Shown here one piece after another: positions 54,727 through 63,245 of a stretch of 64,000 bases of DNA (within the stretch, counting starts at the first letter, position 1; each line of letters starts with the position of its first letter). A program made the position numbers and the translations under genes. The stretch is from Fructobacillus sp. EFB-N1. GTDB taxonomy: Bacteria > Bacillota > Bacilli > Lactobacillales > Lactobacillaceae. The notes under the pieces were generated by a model. It saw only the letters and a program-made list of their open reading frames with translations. It was not told where the DNA came from and ran no database searches. The DNA is taken from contig NZ_LDUY01000005.1 in assembly GCF_001038455.1 (NCBI RefSeq), positions 1 through 64,000 on the forward strand. The letters run 5' to 3'.

Positions 54727-54757
54727 ATAAAAAGCCCTTAACATGGGCTAAGGGCTT
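54727..54757 (-). terminator. Terminator of the xerD-rluB operon
   Basis: AAGCCCTTA / TAAGGGCTT stem followed by TTTTTAT on the minus strand, about 100 nt after rluB. Confidence 0.85.
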
Positions 54758-54853
54758 GATATTATCAATACAAATCGGTGTCTGTCGAAAACTTCAAAAA
54801 ACGAATTTTATTTTCAGGGGTTACGCCATAACTAATTTTTCAGCAAATTTTTC

Positions 54854-55603
54854 TTACTTGCGGCGCAAGAACCGGTAATCACCAGCCTTCAAGCGCTTGA
54901 CTTCATCATGTTTTAAGTCACGGAATTCGCCTGGCTGTAAACCAATCAAGTCCAAGAAAGCGTAGCGGTCACGGCGCAACTTTTCAACCGGCAGACCAAC
55001 GGCGGCCAACATATCCTTGACTTGGTGGTTACGACCTTCGTGAATTGTAATCGTGACGAAGGAAACCTTCTTATCCTTATCAGCCTTTTCAATGGCAACC
55101 TTGGCAGGAGCCGTCTTCTTGCCTTTCAGGACAATTCCTCGCTTTAACGGTGCCAATTGTTCCATGGTTGCCAATCCCTTGACCTTGGCCGTGTAGACCT
55201 TATCAACCCGACCCTTAGGATGCATCAACTGGTTGGCCAAATCACCATCATTGGTAAGCAAGAGCGCACCGGTCGTATCGTAATCCAACCGACCAACCGG
55301 ATAAACCCGGGCAGTCACATCATCTAAAATATCTAAGACCGTTTGCCGGCCCTTATCGTCATGGCTAGTAGTCACAACGCCACGGGGCTTATTTAGCAAG
55401 TAATAAACATGCTTCTCCTGTCCATCAATTGGCACACCATCGACCTTCACTTCATCTTGGCGGGTCACTTTCGTACCCAATTGGCTCACGATTTGACCAT
55501 TAACCTCCACTCGGCCTTCTAAAATCATGGTTTCGGCGGCCCGTCGGGAAGCAATTCCCGCCTGAGCAATCACCTTTTGTAGTCGTTGACTTTCTTCAGG
55601 CAT
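54854..55603 (-). CDS. rluB: 23S rRNA pseudouridine synthase RluB
   Basis: 249 residues from ATG 55603, preceded by GGAGGG. It begins with an S4 RNA-binding domain (RLQKVIAQAGIASRRAAETMI), then the RsuA/RluB catalytic domain with GRLDYDTTGALLLTNDGDLA, whose Asp is the nucleophile. It converts U2605 (E. coli numbering) to pseudouridine. The start overlaps the scpB stop by a few bases, as in many Firmicutes. Confidence 0.94.
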   Translation of the reverse strand: MPEESQRLQKVIAQAGIASRRAAETMILEGRVEVNGQIVSQLGTKVTRQDEVKVDGVPIDGQEKHVYYLLNKPRGVVTTSHDDKGRQTVLDILDDVTARVYPVGRLDYDTTGALLLTNDGDLANQLMHPKGRVDKVYTAKVKGLATMEQLAPLKRGIVLKGKKTAPAKVAIEKADKDKKVSFVTITIHEGRNHQVKDMLAAVGLPVEKLRRDRYAFLDLIGLQPGEFRDLKHDEVKRLKAGDYRFLRRK

Positions 55604-56321
55604 TTTCGCCCTCCTTTTTTGCTGCAACCACCTGTTCATCAGTTGGTGTATCCATTGTCGTATCGTGTTCTTCTTGCGTGGCTGTTGTGCCTTCTGCCTT
55701 CAGCGACAATCGGCCCTCATCAGTTGGGCTTTCAAGAATAGTATCCCCCTGATCATCAATTTGGTCAAAGAGCGCCACCTCAGCCTGCCCTTCTTCATCA
55801 AGGGTGACCTCATTAATATCTGGTAATTCCGGCAAATCAGCTAGTGATTCCAAACCGAAGTAGTCCAGAAAATCAGCGGTCGTGCCGTACAAAATCGGCC
55901 GACCAATTTCTTCTTTCCGGCCAACCGATTCGATTAACTGGTGCAACAGCAGCTTTTGAATTGTTCCAGCCGAACGAACACCACGAATCTGATCAATTTC
56001 AACACGGGTAATTGGCTGCTGGTAGGCAACAATCACCAAGGTTTCAAGTTGCGCCTGGGTCAACTTGGTATTAACTGGTAAGTCGAAATAGGCAGAAACT
56101 AATTTACCAAATTCAGGACGAGTAACCATGACATAGCGCCCATCAGAGGTCCGCAGCATCAATGGTGAATCGATTTGGATCAGATGGGTTGCCAGTTCAT
56201 CAAGCAAAGTGGGTAACGCTCCCTTATCAAAGCCTGTTACCTTCGCTAATTCCGGGACTGATAAACCATCCTCACCAGCAACAAACAATAACGCTTCAAT
56301 TTGACTAATTTTCTGATCCAT
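55596..56321 (-). CDS. scpB: Segregation and condensation protein B
   Basis: 241 residues. Two winged-helix domains (KISQIEALLFVAGEDGLSV and TLVIVAYQQPITRVEIDQIRGV) are followed by an acidic tail of about 65 residues, longer than usual. ScpB dimers bind ScpA in the Smc condensin complex. It overlaps the scpA 3' end by 17 nt. Confidence 0.95.
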   Translation of the reverse strand: MDQKISQIEALLFVAGEDGLSVPELAKVTGFDKGALPTLLDELATHLIQIDSPLMLRTSDGRYVMVTRPEFGKLVSAYFDLPVNTKLTQAQLETLVIVAYQQPITRVEIDQIRGVRSAGTIQKLLLHQLIESVGRKEEIGRPILYGTTADFLDYFGLESLADLPELPDINEVTLDEEGQAEVALFDQIDDQGDTILESPTDEGRLSLKAEGTTATQEEHDTTMDTPTDEQVVAAKKEGENA

Positions 56322-57093
56322 GATCCACCGCTTTAATTAAAATTTCATCTGTCAAGGCTGCCTGCCACAGCGTCACTTCGCCAGCCTTAGTGATTTCAAG
56401 TAACCCCAAAAAGGTCATTACTAACCGGTCAGGTGCAAAAACATCATCAAAAAGGGCCGTAAAAGGCAAAGATTTTTCTTTCGGCAGGGCTTGTAATTTC
56501 TGACGAATGGAAACAATGCCATCCCCAATCGTATACGAATCCGATTCAACTTGGCGCACCTTTGGGGCCAAGTCTCGTTGCCGAGCAATCACGCTATCAA
56601 AAGCCAACTGCAAATCAACCATTGTCAGACCGGGCGCAAGTGTTACCGGCTGATCAATTTTTGCCTTTTCATCTTCAATCGCCGGACGAACAAAGGAATG
56701 CATGCCGGCCTCTTGCCGTTCATCAAAGAAGCTGGTTGCCTGTTGAAAACGTTGGTAAACCAACAACCGGGCAATCAGCTCCTCTTTTGGATCAAGTTCT
56801 TCAAAGTTATCTTCAAAATCATCCTCAATCGGTGGTTTGGGTAACAAATCCGTCGATTTGAGATGAATTAACTTGGCAGCCATCACTAAGTACTCCGCCG
56901 CCACGTCCAATTGCATCGCCTGTTGGTCATGAATGAAACTCAAATATTGTTTCGTCACTTCAGCAATCGGCAATTGAAAAATATCCATCTCGTGCTTTCG
57001 AATCAGATGCAAAAGCAAATCGAGCGGGCCCTCGAAGTCAGTAATCTTAATTGTGAGACTTGGGTTTTGAATAATGCTTTCTCCACTTATCAA
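56305..57093 (-). CDS. scpA: Segregation and condensation protein A
   Basis: 262 residues if TTG 57093 is used. The kleisin N-terminal domain is ITDFEGPLDLLLHLIRKHEMDIF with PIAEVTKQYLSFI, and the C-terminal winged helix ends TLWQAALTDEILIKA. It bridges the Smc heads in the condensin ring. The start is uncertain. TTG 57093 has no ribosome site, whereas GGAG lies 5 nt before ATT 57075, which would give MIQNPSLTIKITDFEG. No ATG is available in a sensible place. The gene begins inside ribT, so coupling is likely. Confidence 0.92.
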   Translation of the reverse strand: MISGESIIQNPSLTIKITDFEGPLDLLLHLIRKHEMDIFQLPIAEVTKQYLSFIHDQQAMQLDVAAEYLVMAAKLIHLKSTDLLPKPPIEDDFEDNFEELDPKEELIARLLVYQRFQQATSFFDERQEAGMHSFVRPAIEDEKAKIDQPVTLAPGLTMVDLQLAFDSVIARQRDLAPKVRQVESDSYTIGDGIVSIRQKLQALPKEKSLPFTALFDDVFAPDRLVMTFLGLLEITKAGEVTLWQAALTDEILIKAVDHGSEN

Positions 57094-57424
57094 TATAAGT
57101 TTGGGTGCTTAAGGTGCCCATCACCGTATAATCAGGATTCAGTTCCTGCAAATCCGTCAGCATTTGCGCATGAGTGGCCTTCTTCGGGGCACCCGGTGTC
57201 AAAATCAGGTGACGAACAACTAGGACATTGTCCTTATAACGCTCAAAACCAAGCAAACCGTTGATTGAATCTTGTTGATCGGGTTGCCAAAAGAAGAGTT
57301 CCATCTCGGGTTGCTGGTATAAATTTAAGACCAACTTCATATGGTCTAAGTTCTTATATTCTGGCAAAAGAGAAAAGAGGCCCATGACCGTCTTTTCATC
57401 GTCTGGTCTTGTCGAAATTAACAT
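57047..57424 (-). CDS. ribT: RibT-like acetyltransferase
   Basis: 125 residues from ATG 57424 (AAGGAG 6 nt upstream). It matches the GNAT protein RibT, which in Bacillus lies just before scpA and scpB, as here. HMKLVLNLYQQPEMELFFWQ and GLLGFERYKDNVLVVRHLIL are the visible core. No strong acetyl-CoA loop is seen (APKKATHAQML in its place), so activity is uncertain. No rib biosynthesis genes accompany it. Its 3' end overlaps scpA. Confidence 0.8.
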   Translation of the reverse strand: MLISTRPDDEKTVMGLFSLLPEYKNLDHMKLVLNLYQQPEMELFFWQPDQQDSINGLLGFERYKDNVLVVRHLILTPGAPKKATHAQMLTDLQELNPDYTVMGTLSTQTYIDKWRKHYSKPKSHN

Positions 57425-57446
57425 GGCTGACTCCTTTACAAAATAC

Positions 57447-58334
57447 TCAGGCACGCGGATGAAATTGGTCATATACCTGGCTCAACCGCTTTTTTGAAAT
57501 ATGCGTATAGATTTGCGTGGTTGAAATATCGGCGTGACCCAATAACTCCTGGACAATCCGCAGGTCTGCCCCATTTTCCAGAATGTGGGTGGCAAAAGAG
57601 TGGCGAAGCGTATGCGGCGAGACATCTTTTTTAATGCCAGCCTGAGCCACTAATTTTTTGATCAATTGCCAAACACCTTGTCGGGATAACGACCGGCCGT
57701 GATCATTAACAAAGAGCGTCACTGTCCTCTGCCCTTTCACCAAGGCTGGACGAGCGCTTTGTAAATACCGGTTAATCCAGTCAACCGCCACTTCGCCAAT
57801 CGGCACAATTCGTTCCTTGTCACCTTTTCCCAGGGTTTGAATCAGCCCTAAGTCCAAATGTAGGTCATCAAGCTTGAGATTAATCAATTCCGAAACACGC
57901 AAGCCCGTGGCATACAGCACTTCAAGTAACGCCCGTGTTCTCAGACCCAAAGGGGTAGAGACATCAGGTGTTTCTAACAACAAATCAACCTCTTCCACCG
58001 ACAAAACGGCCGGCAAGTGTTCCGCCTTCTTAGGGGGCTTAATATTCAGCATCGGGTCGTGTTCAATCAAGCCCTCATTTTTCAAGTAAGAAAAGCATTT
58101 GCGCAATGAGGTAACCATTCGTGCCACCGAGGTGTTCGCTCTCTTTTCTAAGCGCAACTGATTTAAAAACGCCAGGACAACTTGGTGATCAACCTGGCGC
58201 CAAGTCGTCTGATTTTTCTTTAAAAAAGCACAGAAGTTGGTTAAATCCTGACGATAAGCGGTAATCGTGTTTTTTGAGAGCCCACGGTCGACCTGAACGT
58301 AATTCAAATAATCTTCCATCACGTCCGGTAACAT
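57447..58334 (-). CDS. xerD: Tyrosine recombinase XerD
   Basis: 295 residues. The SAM-like core-binding domain (DYLNYVQVDRGLSKNTITAYRQDL) precedes the catalytic domain, which has Arg in YATGLRVSELINL, Lys region GKGDKERIVPIG, HTLRHSFATHIL (HxxR), LGHADISTTQIYTHI with His and the Tyr nucleophile. It resolves chromosome dimers at dif. Chromosomal context with ribT-scpAB supports XerD, not a phage integrase. Confidence 0.93.
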   Translation of the reverse strand: MLPDVMEDYLNYVQVDRGLSKNTITAYRQDLTNFCAFLKKNQTTWRQVDHQVVLAFLNQLRLEKRANTSVARMVTSLRKCFSYLKNEGLIEHDPMLNIKPPKKAEHLPAVLSVEEVDLLLETPDVSTPLGLRTRALLEVLYATGLRVSELINLKLDDLHLDLGLIQTLGKGDKERIVPIGEVAVDWINRYLQSARPALVKGQRTVTLFVNDHGRSLSRQGVWQLIKKLVAQAGIKKDVSPHTLRHSFATHILENGADLRIVQELLGHADISTTQIYTHISKKRLSQVYDQFHPRA

Positions 58335-58337
58335 TGA

Positions 58338-59222
58338 CTAATCCTTTTGGCCGGACTCAGTCAACTGAATGCCGCCGTCGACTTGGGTAATCAACCGTTC
58401 CTTGTACAAGCGCCCCAAAGCCCTCTTAAACTGTGATTTTGAAAAGCCGAACTGGGCCTTAATGGCTTCCGGATCGGACTTATCGTTAAATGGTAGGAAG
58501 TGATCGGCCTTACGTTGCAGCTGAATCAACAAGAATGAAGCATCGTCATCCATCAGCTTATAGGCCAGTGGTTTCAGCGATAGGTTGACGATTCCCCGAT
58601 CGTTAACACCCAAGACACGGGCCTTCACCACCTCCCCTAAGCGTGGTTCTTGTTCACGCTGTGAAGGATGAATGAAGCCAAGTTGGTAATCAGCAGTCAA
58701 AACCAGGGTTCCAACCAGCTTATTGCGGTAAACCGTGGCTTCCACCTGGTCACCCTTTTTAATGCCAGCACCCAACTTGGCTTGACGAGAAACCGCTTGA
58801 ATAATGTCCTGTTGAGCTAATTTACCCCACAAACGGCCCTTATTATCTTCCTTGATAGCCAGCAAAAGACGGTCCCCCGTCTTTGGCCAAAGGTCCTTGA
58901 TGGTTGGCAAATCATCTAATGAAACGACCAAATCCTTATTGGGCAAGCCGATGTTCACGAACACCCCTAAATCATGACGGGCATTCACAACCGTGCCCCA
59001 TGCATACTGGTCCTTTTGAACAGTAGGAATTGTCTTAGTAATCTGGAATCGGTGGCCCTCATTTTGATAGGCAAAACCGGTTACAAAACCGCCAACCTTC
59101 AAAGGCTTCTCCAATTCACTCTTATCAATTTCATAGGTCATCCCATCGACTTGAGCAAAAAAGTATTGACTGTTTTCATCGGTCACTGATGCCTTAATGA
59201 CTTGTCCTAGCGTTGTATCCAT
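58338..59222 (-). CDS. cvfB: CvfB-like S1 RNA-binding regulator (YitL)
   Basis: 294 residues. Three S1-like domains (YAWGTVVNARHDLGVFVNIG is the clearest) are followed by a C-terminal winged helix (DPEAIKAQFGFSKSQFKRALGRLYKERLI). CvfB influences virulence and RNA turnover in staphylococci; its role here is unknown. It lies 3 nt upstream of xerD in the same operon. Confidence 0.9.
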   Translation of the reverse strand: MDTTLGQVIKASVTDENSQYFFAQVDGMTYEIDKSELEKPLKVGGFVTGFAYQNEGHRFQITKTIPTVQKDQYAWGTVVNARHDLGVFVNIGLPNKDLVVSLDDLPTIKDLWPKTGDRLLLAIKEDNKGRLWGKLAQQDIIQAVSRQAKLGAGIKKGDQVEATVYRNKLVGTLVLTADYQLGFIHPSQREQEPRLGEVVKARVLGVNDRGIVNLSLKPLAYKLMDDDASFLLIQLQRKADHFLPFNDKSDPEAIKAQFGFSKSQFKRALGRLYKERLITQVDGGIQLTESGQKD

Positions 59223-59360
59223 TCTTTATCCTTTTCATGCAAGTAACCAAACAAATCGGCTACCAGTAGTAAATTTATGTATGCAACCCGCTTGACCATT
59301 AATGATAATCCACGGAGTTGCTTTGCTCTTGGCATTATCGATTGATTACACGAACCAATC

Positions 59361-59807
59361 TTACTCTGCCAAAGCGGCCTTTACCTGGTCAGCGACAAAC
59401 TTGCCGTCTGCACGACCCTTAGTTTGACCTGAAACCATGCCCATGACCTTCCCCATATCGGCTGGTCCTGTTGCACCAGTCTTTTGGATGGCTTTTTGAA
59501 CGATTTGCTTGATTTCATCTTCTGACAATTGCGCTGGCAAATACTTGGCCAAAACATCCAATTCGCCTTGGGTAGCTTCCGCTAAGTCATCACGATTACC
59601 AGCCTGAAATTCAGCAATGGAATCTTTGCGTTGCTTTACTTCGCGGGCCAAGACGGCCAATTCTTCTTCTTGCGTCAAGTCGTGACCCAAGTTAATCTGT
59701 TCGTTCATGACCGCTGACTTGATTTGGCGAACAACGGCAAGGGTTTGCTTGTCCTTGGCCTTCATCGCCTCTTTCATATCCGCTTGAACCTGTTCTAATA
59801 AGCTCAT
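59361..59807 (-). CDS. yqeY: GatB/YqeY family protein
   Basis: 148 residues from ATG 59807 (AAGGAG upstream; the reading from 59840 lacks one). It has the all-helical YqeY fold, MKEAMKAKDKQTLAVVRQIKSAV and LPAQLSEDEIKQIV, with GKVMGMVSGQTKGRADGKFV matching the tail domain of GatB. It may assist tRNA-dependent amidation. It follows rpsU as in most Firmicutes. Confidence 0.94.
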   Translation of the reverse strand: MSLLEQVQADMKEAMKAKDKQTLAVVRQIKSAVMNEQINLGHDLTQEEELAVLAREVKQRKDSIAEFQAGNRDDLAEATQGELDVLAKYLPAQLSEDEIKQIVQKAIQKTGATGPADMGKVMGMVSGQTKGRADGKFVADQVKAALAE

Positions 59808-59865
59808 CAATCTTCTCCTTAGTGTGAGATTACTACTCATCTAATAGTCTACCACGAGACCAAAT

Positions 59866-59893
59866 AAAAAACGCCACCAAAGCGACGTTTTTT
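59866..59893 (-). terminator. Terminator of rpsU
   Basis: CGTCGCTTTGGTGGCG hairpin followed by TTTTTT on the minus strand. Confidence 0.8.
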
Positions 59894-59901
59894 TGGCCGA
59901 A

Positions 59902-60090
59902 TTAACGGTTCTTCTTCTTCTTGTTGCGCTTACGTGCAGCTTCAGACTTCAACTTACGTTCAACTGAAGGCTTAACATAGAATTCGCGCTTGCGGTATTC
60001 TTGGAGAGTACCGTCCTTTGAAACACCACGCTTGAAGCGGCGCAATGCGTCATCCAAAGATTCGTTCTTGCGTACAATAACCTTTGCCAT
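59902..60090 (-). CDS. rpsU: 30S ribosomal protein S21
   Basis: 62 residues from ATG 60090, preceded by GGAGGGG; the longer frame from 60132 is not supported. [20 protein letters not shown] and [20 protein letters not shown] are the S21 hallmarks, with a Lys/Asn-rich tail. It binds 16S rRNA near the anti-Shine-Dalgarno. Confidence 0.97.
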   Translation of the reverse strand: MAKVIVRKNESLDDALRRFKRGVSKDGTLQEYRKREFYVKPSVERKLKSEAARKRNKKKKNR

Positions 60091-60261
60091 GTCGATTCCC
60101 CTCCTTCCTCGCATTTTACTTCGTATTTTCAACGATATGCACTAAAGACCTATATATCATCTCAATTCTAAGCAAGAAAGTCAACAACTTTTTATTAAAA
60201 ATCAGAATTGCCCGCTGTGGCAAAAAGCATACTCTCGGCCACCGCATCGCTTTAGCGCCAC

Positions 60262-61476
60262 TTAGCTGATTTTGCTGACGCCCTTCTTTCGCGACCACCA
60301 CATTAACAGGGCCGTTAAAAGCAGTAAAAGAAGCATCAATTCGCCATAAAGGCGGATACCACTATCTAGAGCTGACTTTGGTCCAAGAACATTCAAAAAG
60401 GCGACAACTGCTGGCGCCAAAGCAGTTCCAGCGTTACAGCCGACCAACAAAATCGAATTCGCCAAACCCGCCATCCTTTGCGGAATCCGGTTGGCAATAG
60501 TATCAAATAAGTAAGTGCCAGCCATGGGATATGATAACCCGACCACAATGACGGACAAAGTCAGCGTCGTTAAACCACGCGCAAAATAGAAGAAGACCGC
60601 ACCCACACCCATGAAGAAAAGACTGAATAAAAAAATATAGCGATGCAAAAAGTGAAAAAAGGTACCGAAAAGAAAACCCATCACCATCGAAGTCAGTGTA
60701 TAAACCGTAATAATCACTGAAGACGTCATGCTCCCACCAAGATGGTGCGCCAAAACCAGATACGGTGTGTAGACATTAACGATTGACATGCCAACCGTTA
60801 ACAAACCGCAATAGACAGCGGAACCAATTATCGGTAATAGGTATTTGGGATGTTCATGCTGGGTGACCCGGTCTGAATCAGCGTGAGCTAATTTTTGCCG
60901 TGGCTGATATTCAGGCACAACTTGAATAAAGCCCCACCAAACAATGAATAGTAAGGCATAAGCTAAGAAGGAAACCTGCCAAGAAACGGCTAACAAAGCA
61001 CCAACGCTCAAGTTGACTAAAGTGAGGCCAATTGGTTCGAAGGCGGACCGGTTACCCAACATCTGAGCCTGATTGTCACCCTCGTAAACGAAATCAATCA
61101 AGGTGATTGCCAATGAATTGACCAAGCCGATACCAACTCCGAAAAGCAGTCGAGTCGCAAAAATCAGCCAAAAGTTTGTCAACACACTTGGCAAAACACC
61201 CGTCACAGCCATTAATAGAATCCCTGTACTGATGACCTTTTTAATACCAAAACGATTGGCTAGCTGACCCGAAAACAACAACACGATTAACGCCGGTATT
61301 TGCGGAATAGTCGTTAATAAATTGATCATCGTTGCCAGGTAATCAGAAAAAGCTTTTTGTAAGGCTGGCAAAGCGGGTGCAATTCCCTTACCAGTCGCAA
61401 TACTTAGTGATACCGCTAAAATCCAAAATCGATGATTCAAAGTTTTTGGATTCCAGCGACTTTGCGTGTTTGGCAT
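60262..61476 (-). CDS. MFS transporter
   Basis: 404 residues, 12 membrane helices. Motif A is FSGQLANRFGIKKV between helices 2 and 3, and motif B-like is TRLLFGVGIGLVNSLA. Similar to YfkL/CynX-like sugar or drug efflux carriers. GGAGG precedes the ATG. It could be co-transcribed with the yczE-like gene upstream, although a weak hairpin lies between. The substrate is unknown. Confidence 0.85.
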   Translation of the reverse strand: MPNTQSRWNPKTLNHRFWILAVSLSIATGKGIAPALPALQKAFSDYLATMINLLTTIPQIPALIVLLFSGQLANRFGIKKVISTGILLMAVTGVLPSVLTNFWLIFATRLLFGVGIGLVNSLAITLIDFVYEGDNQAQMLGNRSAFEPIGLTLVNLSVGALLAVSWQVSFLAYALLFIVWWGFIQVVPEYQPRQKLAHADSDRVTQHEHPKYLLPIIGSAVYCGLLTVGMSIVNVYTPYLVLAHHLGGSMTSSVIITVYTLTSMVMGFLFGTFFHFLHRYIFLFSLFFMGVGAVFFYFARGLTTLTLSVIVVGLSYPMAGTYLFDTIANRIPQRMAGLANSILLVGCNAGTALAPAVVAFLNVLGPKSALDSGIRLYGELMLLLLLLTALLMWWSRKKGVSKIS

Positions 61477-61556
61477 TGGATTTCCTCCTTCTCTTTTATT
61501 TTCTTAATTTCATTGTACCGTCTTTCGTGAAAAGTGGCACAGAGTTCATTAGCGTT

Positions 61557-61579
61557 AAAAAGAAACTGATGTTGTTTCT
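61557..61579 (-). terminator. Weak terminator after the yczE-like gene
   Basis: AGAAAC / GTTTCT stem followed by TTTTTAA on the minus strand. Confidence 0.5.
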
Positions 61580-61595
61580 GATTAGCCTGACTTTT

Positions 61596-62137
61596 TTAAT
61601 ACAAAAACCGTGAGAGTCCTGCTTGTAATGGTGAATTTAACCGCAAAAAAGGAAAGACCCGTTTGTTAAAAAAAGCAATTAGTGGCCCATTGCAGACCAA
61701 GGAAAAGAGTGTTCCGGTCCGGACACCAACAACCATGTGTAAATGAACTGTTGTCGCCGCAATCAAGATCACGGGTGGCACAAAAGCCACCAACTGGGCC
61801 CAGGCAAAATGATTGTTAAAAAAACGACTCGTTAACAGCGTTGTTAATGAATCCGTTGGGTACATCCACAAATTAGCCCGTTGATAAAAGGACGTGCCCA
61901 AGCAAACAATGGTGATGCCGATAATTGCCAAGAAAACCCGCAGCCATAATGCTACTGGTACCGTGAAATTTTTTGATAGTGCTGTAACAAAAAAATGAAT
62001 TAACTGGCTAAAAAGTGAAACAAACAACAATTCACCGCGCCGGCAGTTGAAATAATGGACAACGCATTACCGAAAGCGACCAAAACCAGGCCGAGCAAAA
62101 AGAACAATAGTCGCGTTCGAATATGATTATTTTCCAA
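61596..62137 (-). pseudogene. YczE/YyaS-type membrane protein, single-base frameshift
   Basis: The N terminus from TTG 62137 (AGGAG 6 nt upstream) reads MENNHIRTRLLFFLLGLVLV with a membrane helix, up to STAGAV. The frame changes at C2 62035-62036, where a third C would restore AGELLFVSLF. The rest gives four more helices (VALWLRVFLAIIGITIVCLG, YPTDSLTTLL) and ends at 61596. The whole would be about 181 residues, normal for this family, whose function is unknown. A MarR operator lies just upstream of its ribosome site. Confidence 0.75.
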
Positions 62138-62158
62138 AAGAATCTCCTCTTTTATCCT

Positions 62159-62180
62159 TACAGTTGCATTTGCAACTGTA
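62159..62180. promoter_or_regulatory. MarR operator upstream of the yczE-like gene
   Basis: TACAGTTGCA-TT-TGCAACTGTA, a 10-bp perfect dyad, 21 nt before the TTG start. It shares GTTGCA-NN-TGCAAC with the site at 62639-62652. Confidence 0.75.
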
Positions 62181-62201
62181 TCTGTTAAAATAAAGCACAG
62201 C

Positions 62202-62612
62202 TTAACTGTGCAAAATTTTGTTAAGTATTTTGTTCAAATCTGTTAACTCCGTTGCTGACAAGGTTGCAAGACGTCCTTTAATGTACTGACACTCCAGTCT
62301 CGCCAAGACCTCGTAGCGGTCGCGCGCCTTTTGTGTCGGGTAGAGTTGCTTATAATTTTTATTTTGAGAATCCGTTACCTTATCGATATAGCCTCGGTCA
62401 TCCAATTTTTTTAAGGATCGGCTCAGCGTTGTCTTATCGACTTGGATTAATTCTGCCAAATCAGACTGGGTCAGGCCCTCGTGTTCCACAATCCGAATCA
62501 AATGCAAAAACAGATTATTTTCTAATTGGTACTGACTGGCGGCCTGGTTCATCTCTTTTGTCGCCCGCCGTGAAACCGACCCCATTTGACGAAACACTTC
62601 TAATTCAATCAC
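62202..62612 (-). CDS. MarR-family transcriptional regulator
   Basis: 136 residues from GTG 62612, 7 nt after GGGAG; the longer frames encode an unlikely Phe/Cys-rich stretch. The winged helix-turn-helix reads GLTQSDLAELIQVDKTTLSRSLKKLDDRGYIDK with a DSQNKNYKQLYPT wing. It is flanked by two copies of a GTTGCA dyad, one in its own leader and one before the yczE-like gene, so it probably represses both. Confidence 0.88.
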   Translation of the reverse strand: MIELEVFRQMGSVSRRATKEMNQAASQYQLENNLFLHLIRIVEHEGLTQSDLAELIQVDKTTLSRSLKKLDDRGYIDKVTDSQNKNYKQLYPTQKARDRYEVLARLECQYIKGRLATLSATELTDLNKILNKILHS

Positions 62613-62638
62613 AGACAAGCTCCCTTTTACGTGCAACA

Positions 62639-62652
62639 GTTGCATATGCAAC
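62639..62652. promoter_or_regulatory. MarR operator in its own leader
   Basis: GTTGCATATGCAAC, a perfect 14-bp palindrome, 27 nt upstream of the GTG. It lies between the divergent marR and elaA genes and may affect both. Confidence 0.75.
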
Positions 62653-62688
62653 ATTATTATACAGGAAAAAAGAAAGAAGACGAGAACA

Positions 62689-63128
62689 ATGTGGCAAAAA
62701 AAGACTATGGACAACCTGACTGCCGATGAATTCTACTAAACGCTCAAACTTCGCATCGACACGTTTGTCGTCGAGCAAAATCGCATTTACCATGAACTAG
62801 ACGAAAACGATCCAAAAGCCATCCATGTTTTTTACCAAGAAAGCGAAAAGCATCCCGCTCTCGCCTATGCCCGCGTTTTTGAAAATGGTGACCACATCAC
62901 CTTTGGCCGCGTCGTAACCACTCCAGCGGCCCGTGGTACCGGCCTGGGCAACCAGTTAATGACCCAAATTTTAGCTGTGTGCCAGGAAAATTGGCCCGGT
63001 CAAGCCATCGAAATCAAATCACAAGAACAGGTCGTTGGTTTTTATGAAAATTTGGCTTTACGGCTATCGGCCAACCCTTTATCTTTGAGGGGACGCCCCA
63101 CGTCACCATGCGCCGTGAAGCAAAATAA
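62689..63128 (+). pseudogene. ElaA-type GNAT acetyltransferase, broken by a stop and a frameshift
   Basis: The frame from ATG 62689 reads MWQKKTMDNLTADEFY, then TAA at 62737-62739 (CAA would fit), then TLKLRIDTFVVEQNRIYHEL, DENDPKAIHVFYQ, RVVTTPAARGTGLGNQLM (acetyl-CoA loop) up to GFYEN. At T3 63051-63053 one T is missing; adding it gives FGFTAIGQPFIFEGTPHVTM and a stop at 63126-63128, the normal ElaA end. Two independent lesions argue for real decay, although both could be read errors. Divergent from the MarR gene. Confidence 0.8.
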
Positions 63129-63190
63129 AAAGATTTTCCCTGGCGCTGATTTTTAAGTGACCAAATCCCTTCAACCGTTTCAAAGGCTTA

Positions 63191-63235
63191 AAAAAAGCGT
63201 CCTGATTTTTACCAAATCAAGGCGCTTTTGCTTTA
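63191..63235. terminator. Bidirectional terminator between elaA and the YitT gene
   Basis: AAAAGCG..CTGATTT pairs with AAATCAAGGCGCTTTT; T-runs lie on both sides. It includes one copy of the CTGATTTT octamer. Confidence 0.75.
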
Positions 63236-63245
63236 TTTAAATACT

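Noticed and set aside
60205-60260. tRNA-Ser-like string TGGCCGAGAG on the minus strand
   Set aside because: Only the D-arm resembles a tRNA; no anticodon stem, T-loop TTCGA or acceptor stem can be drawn.
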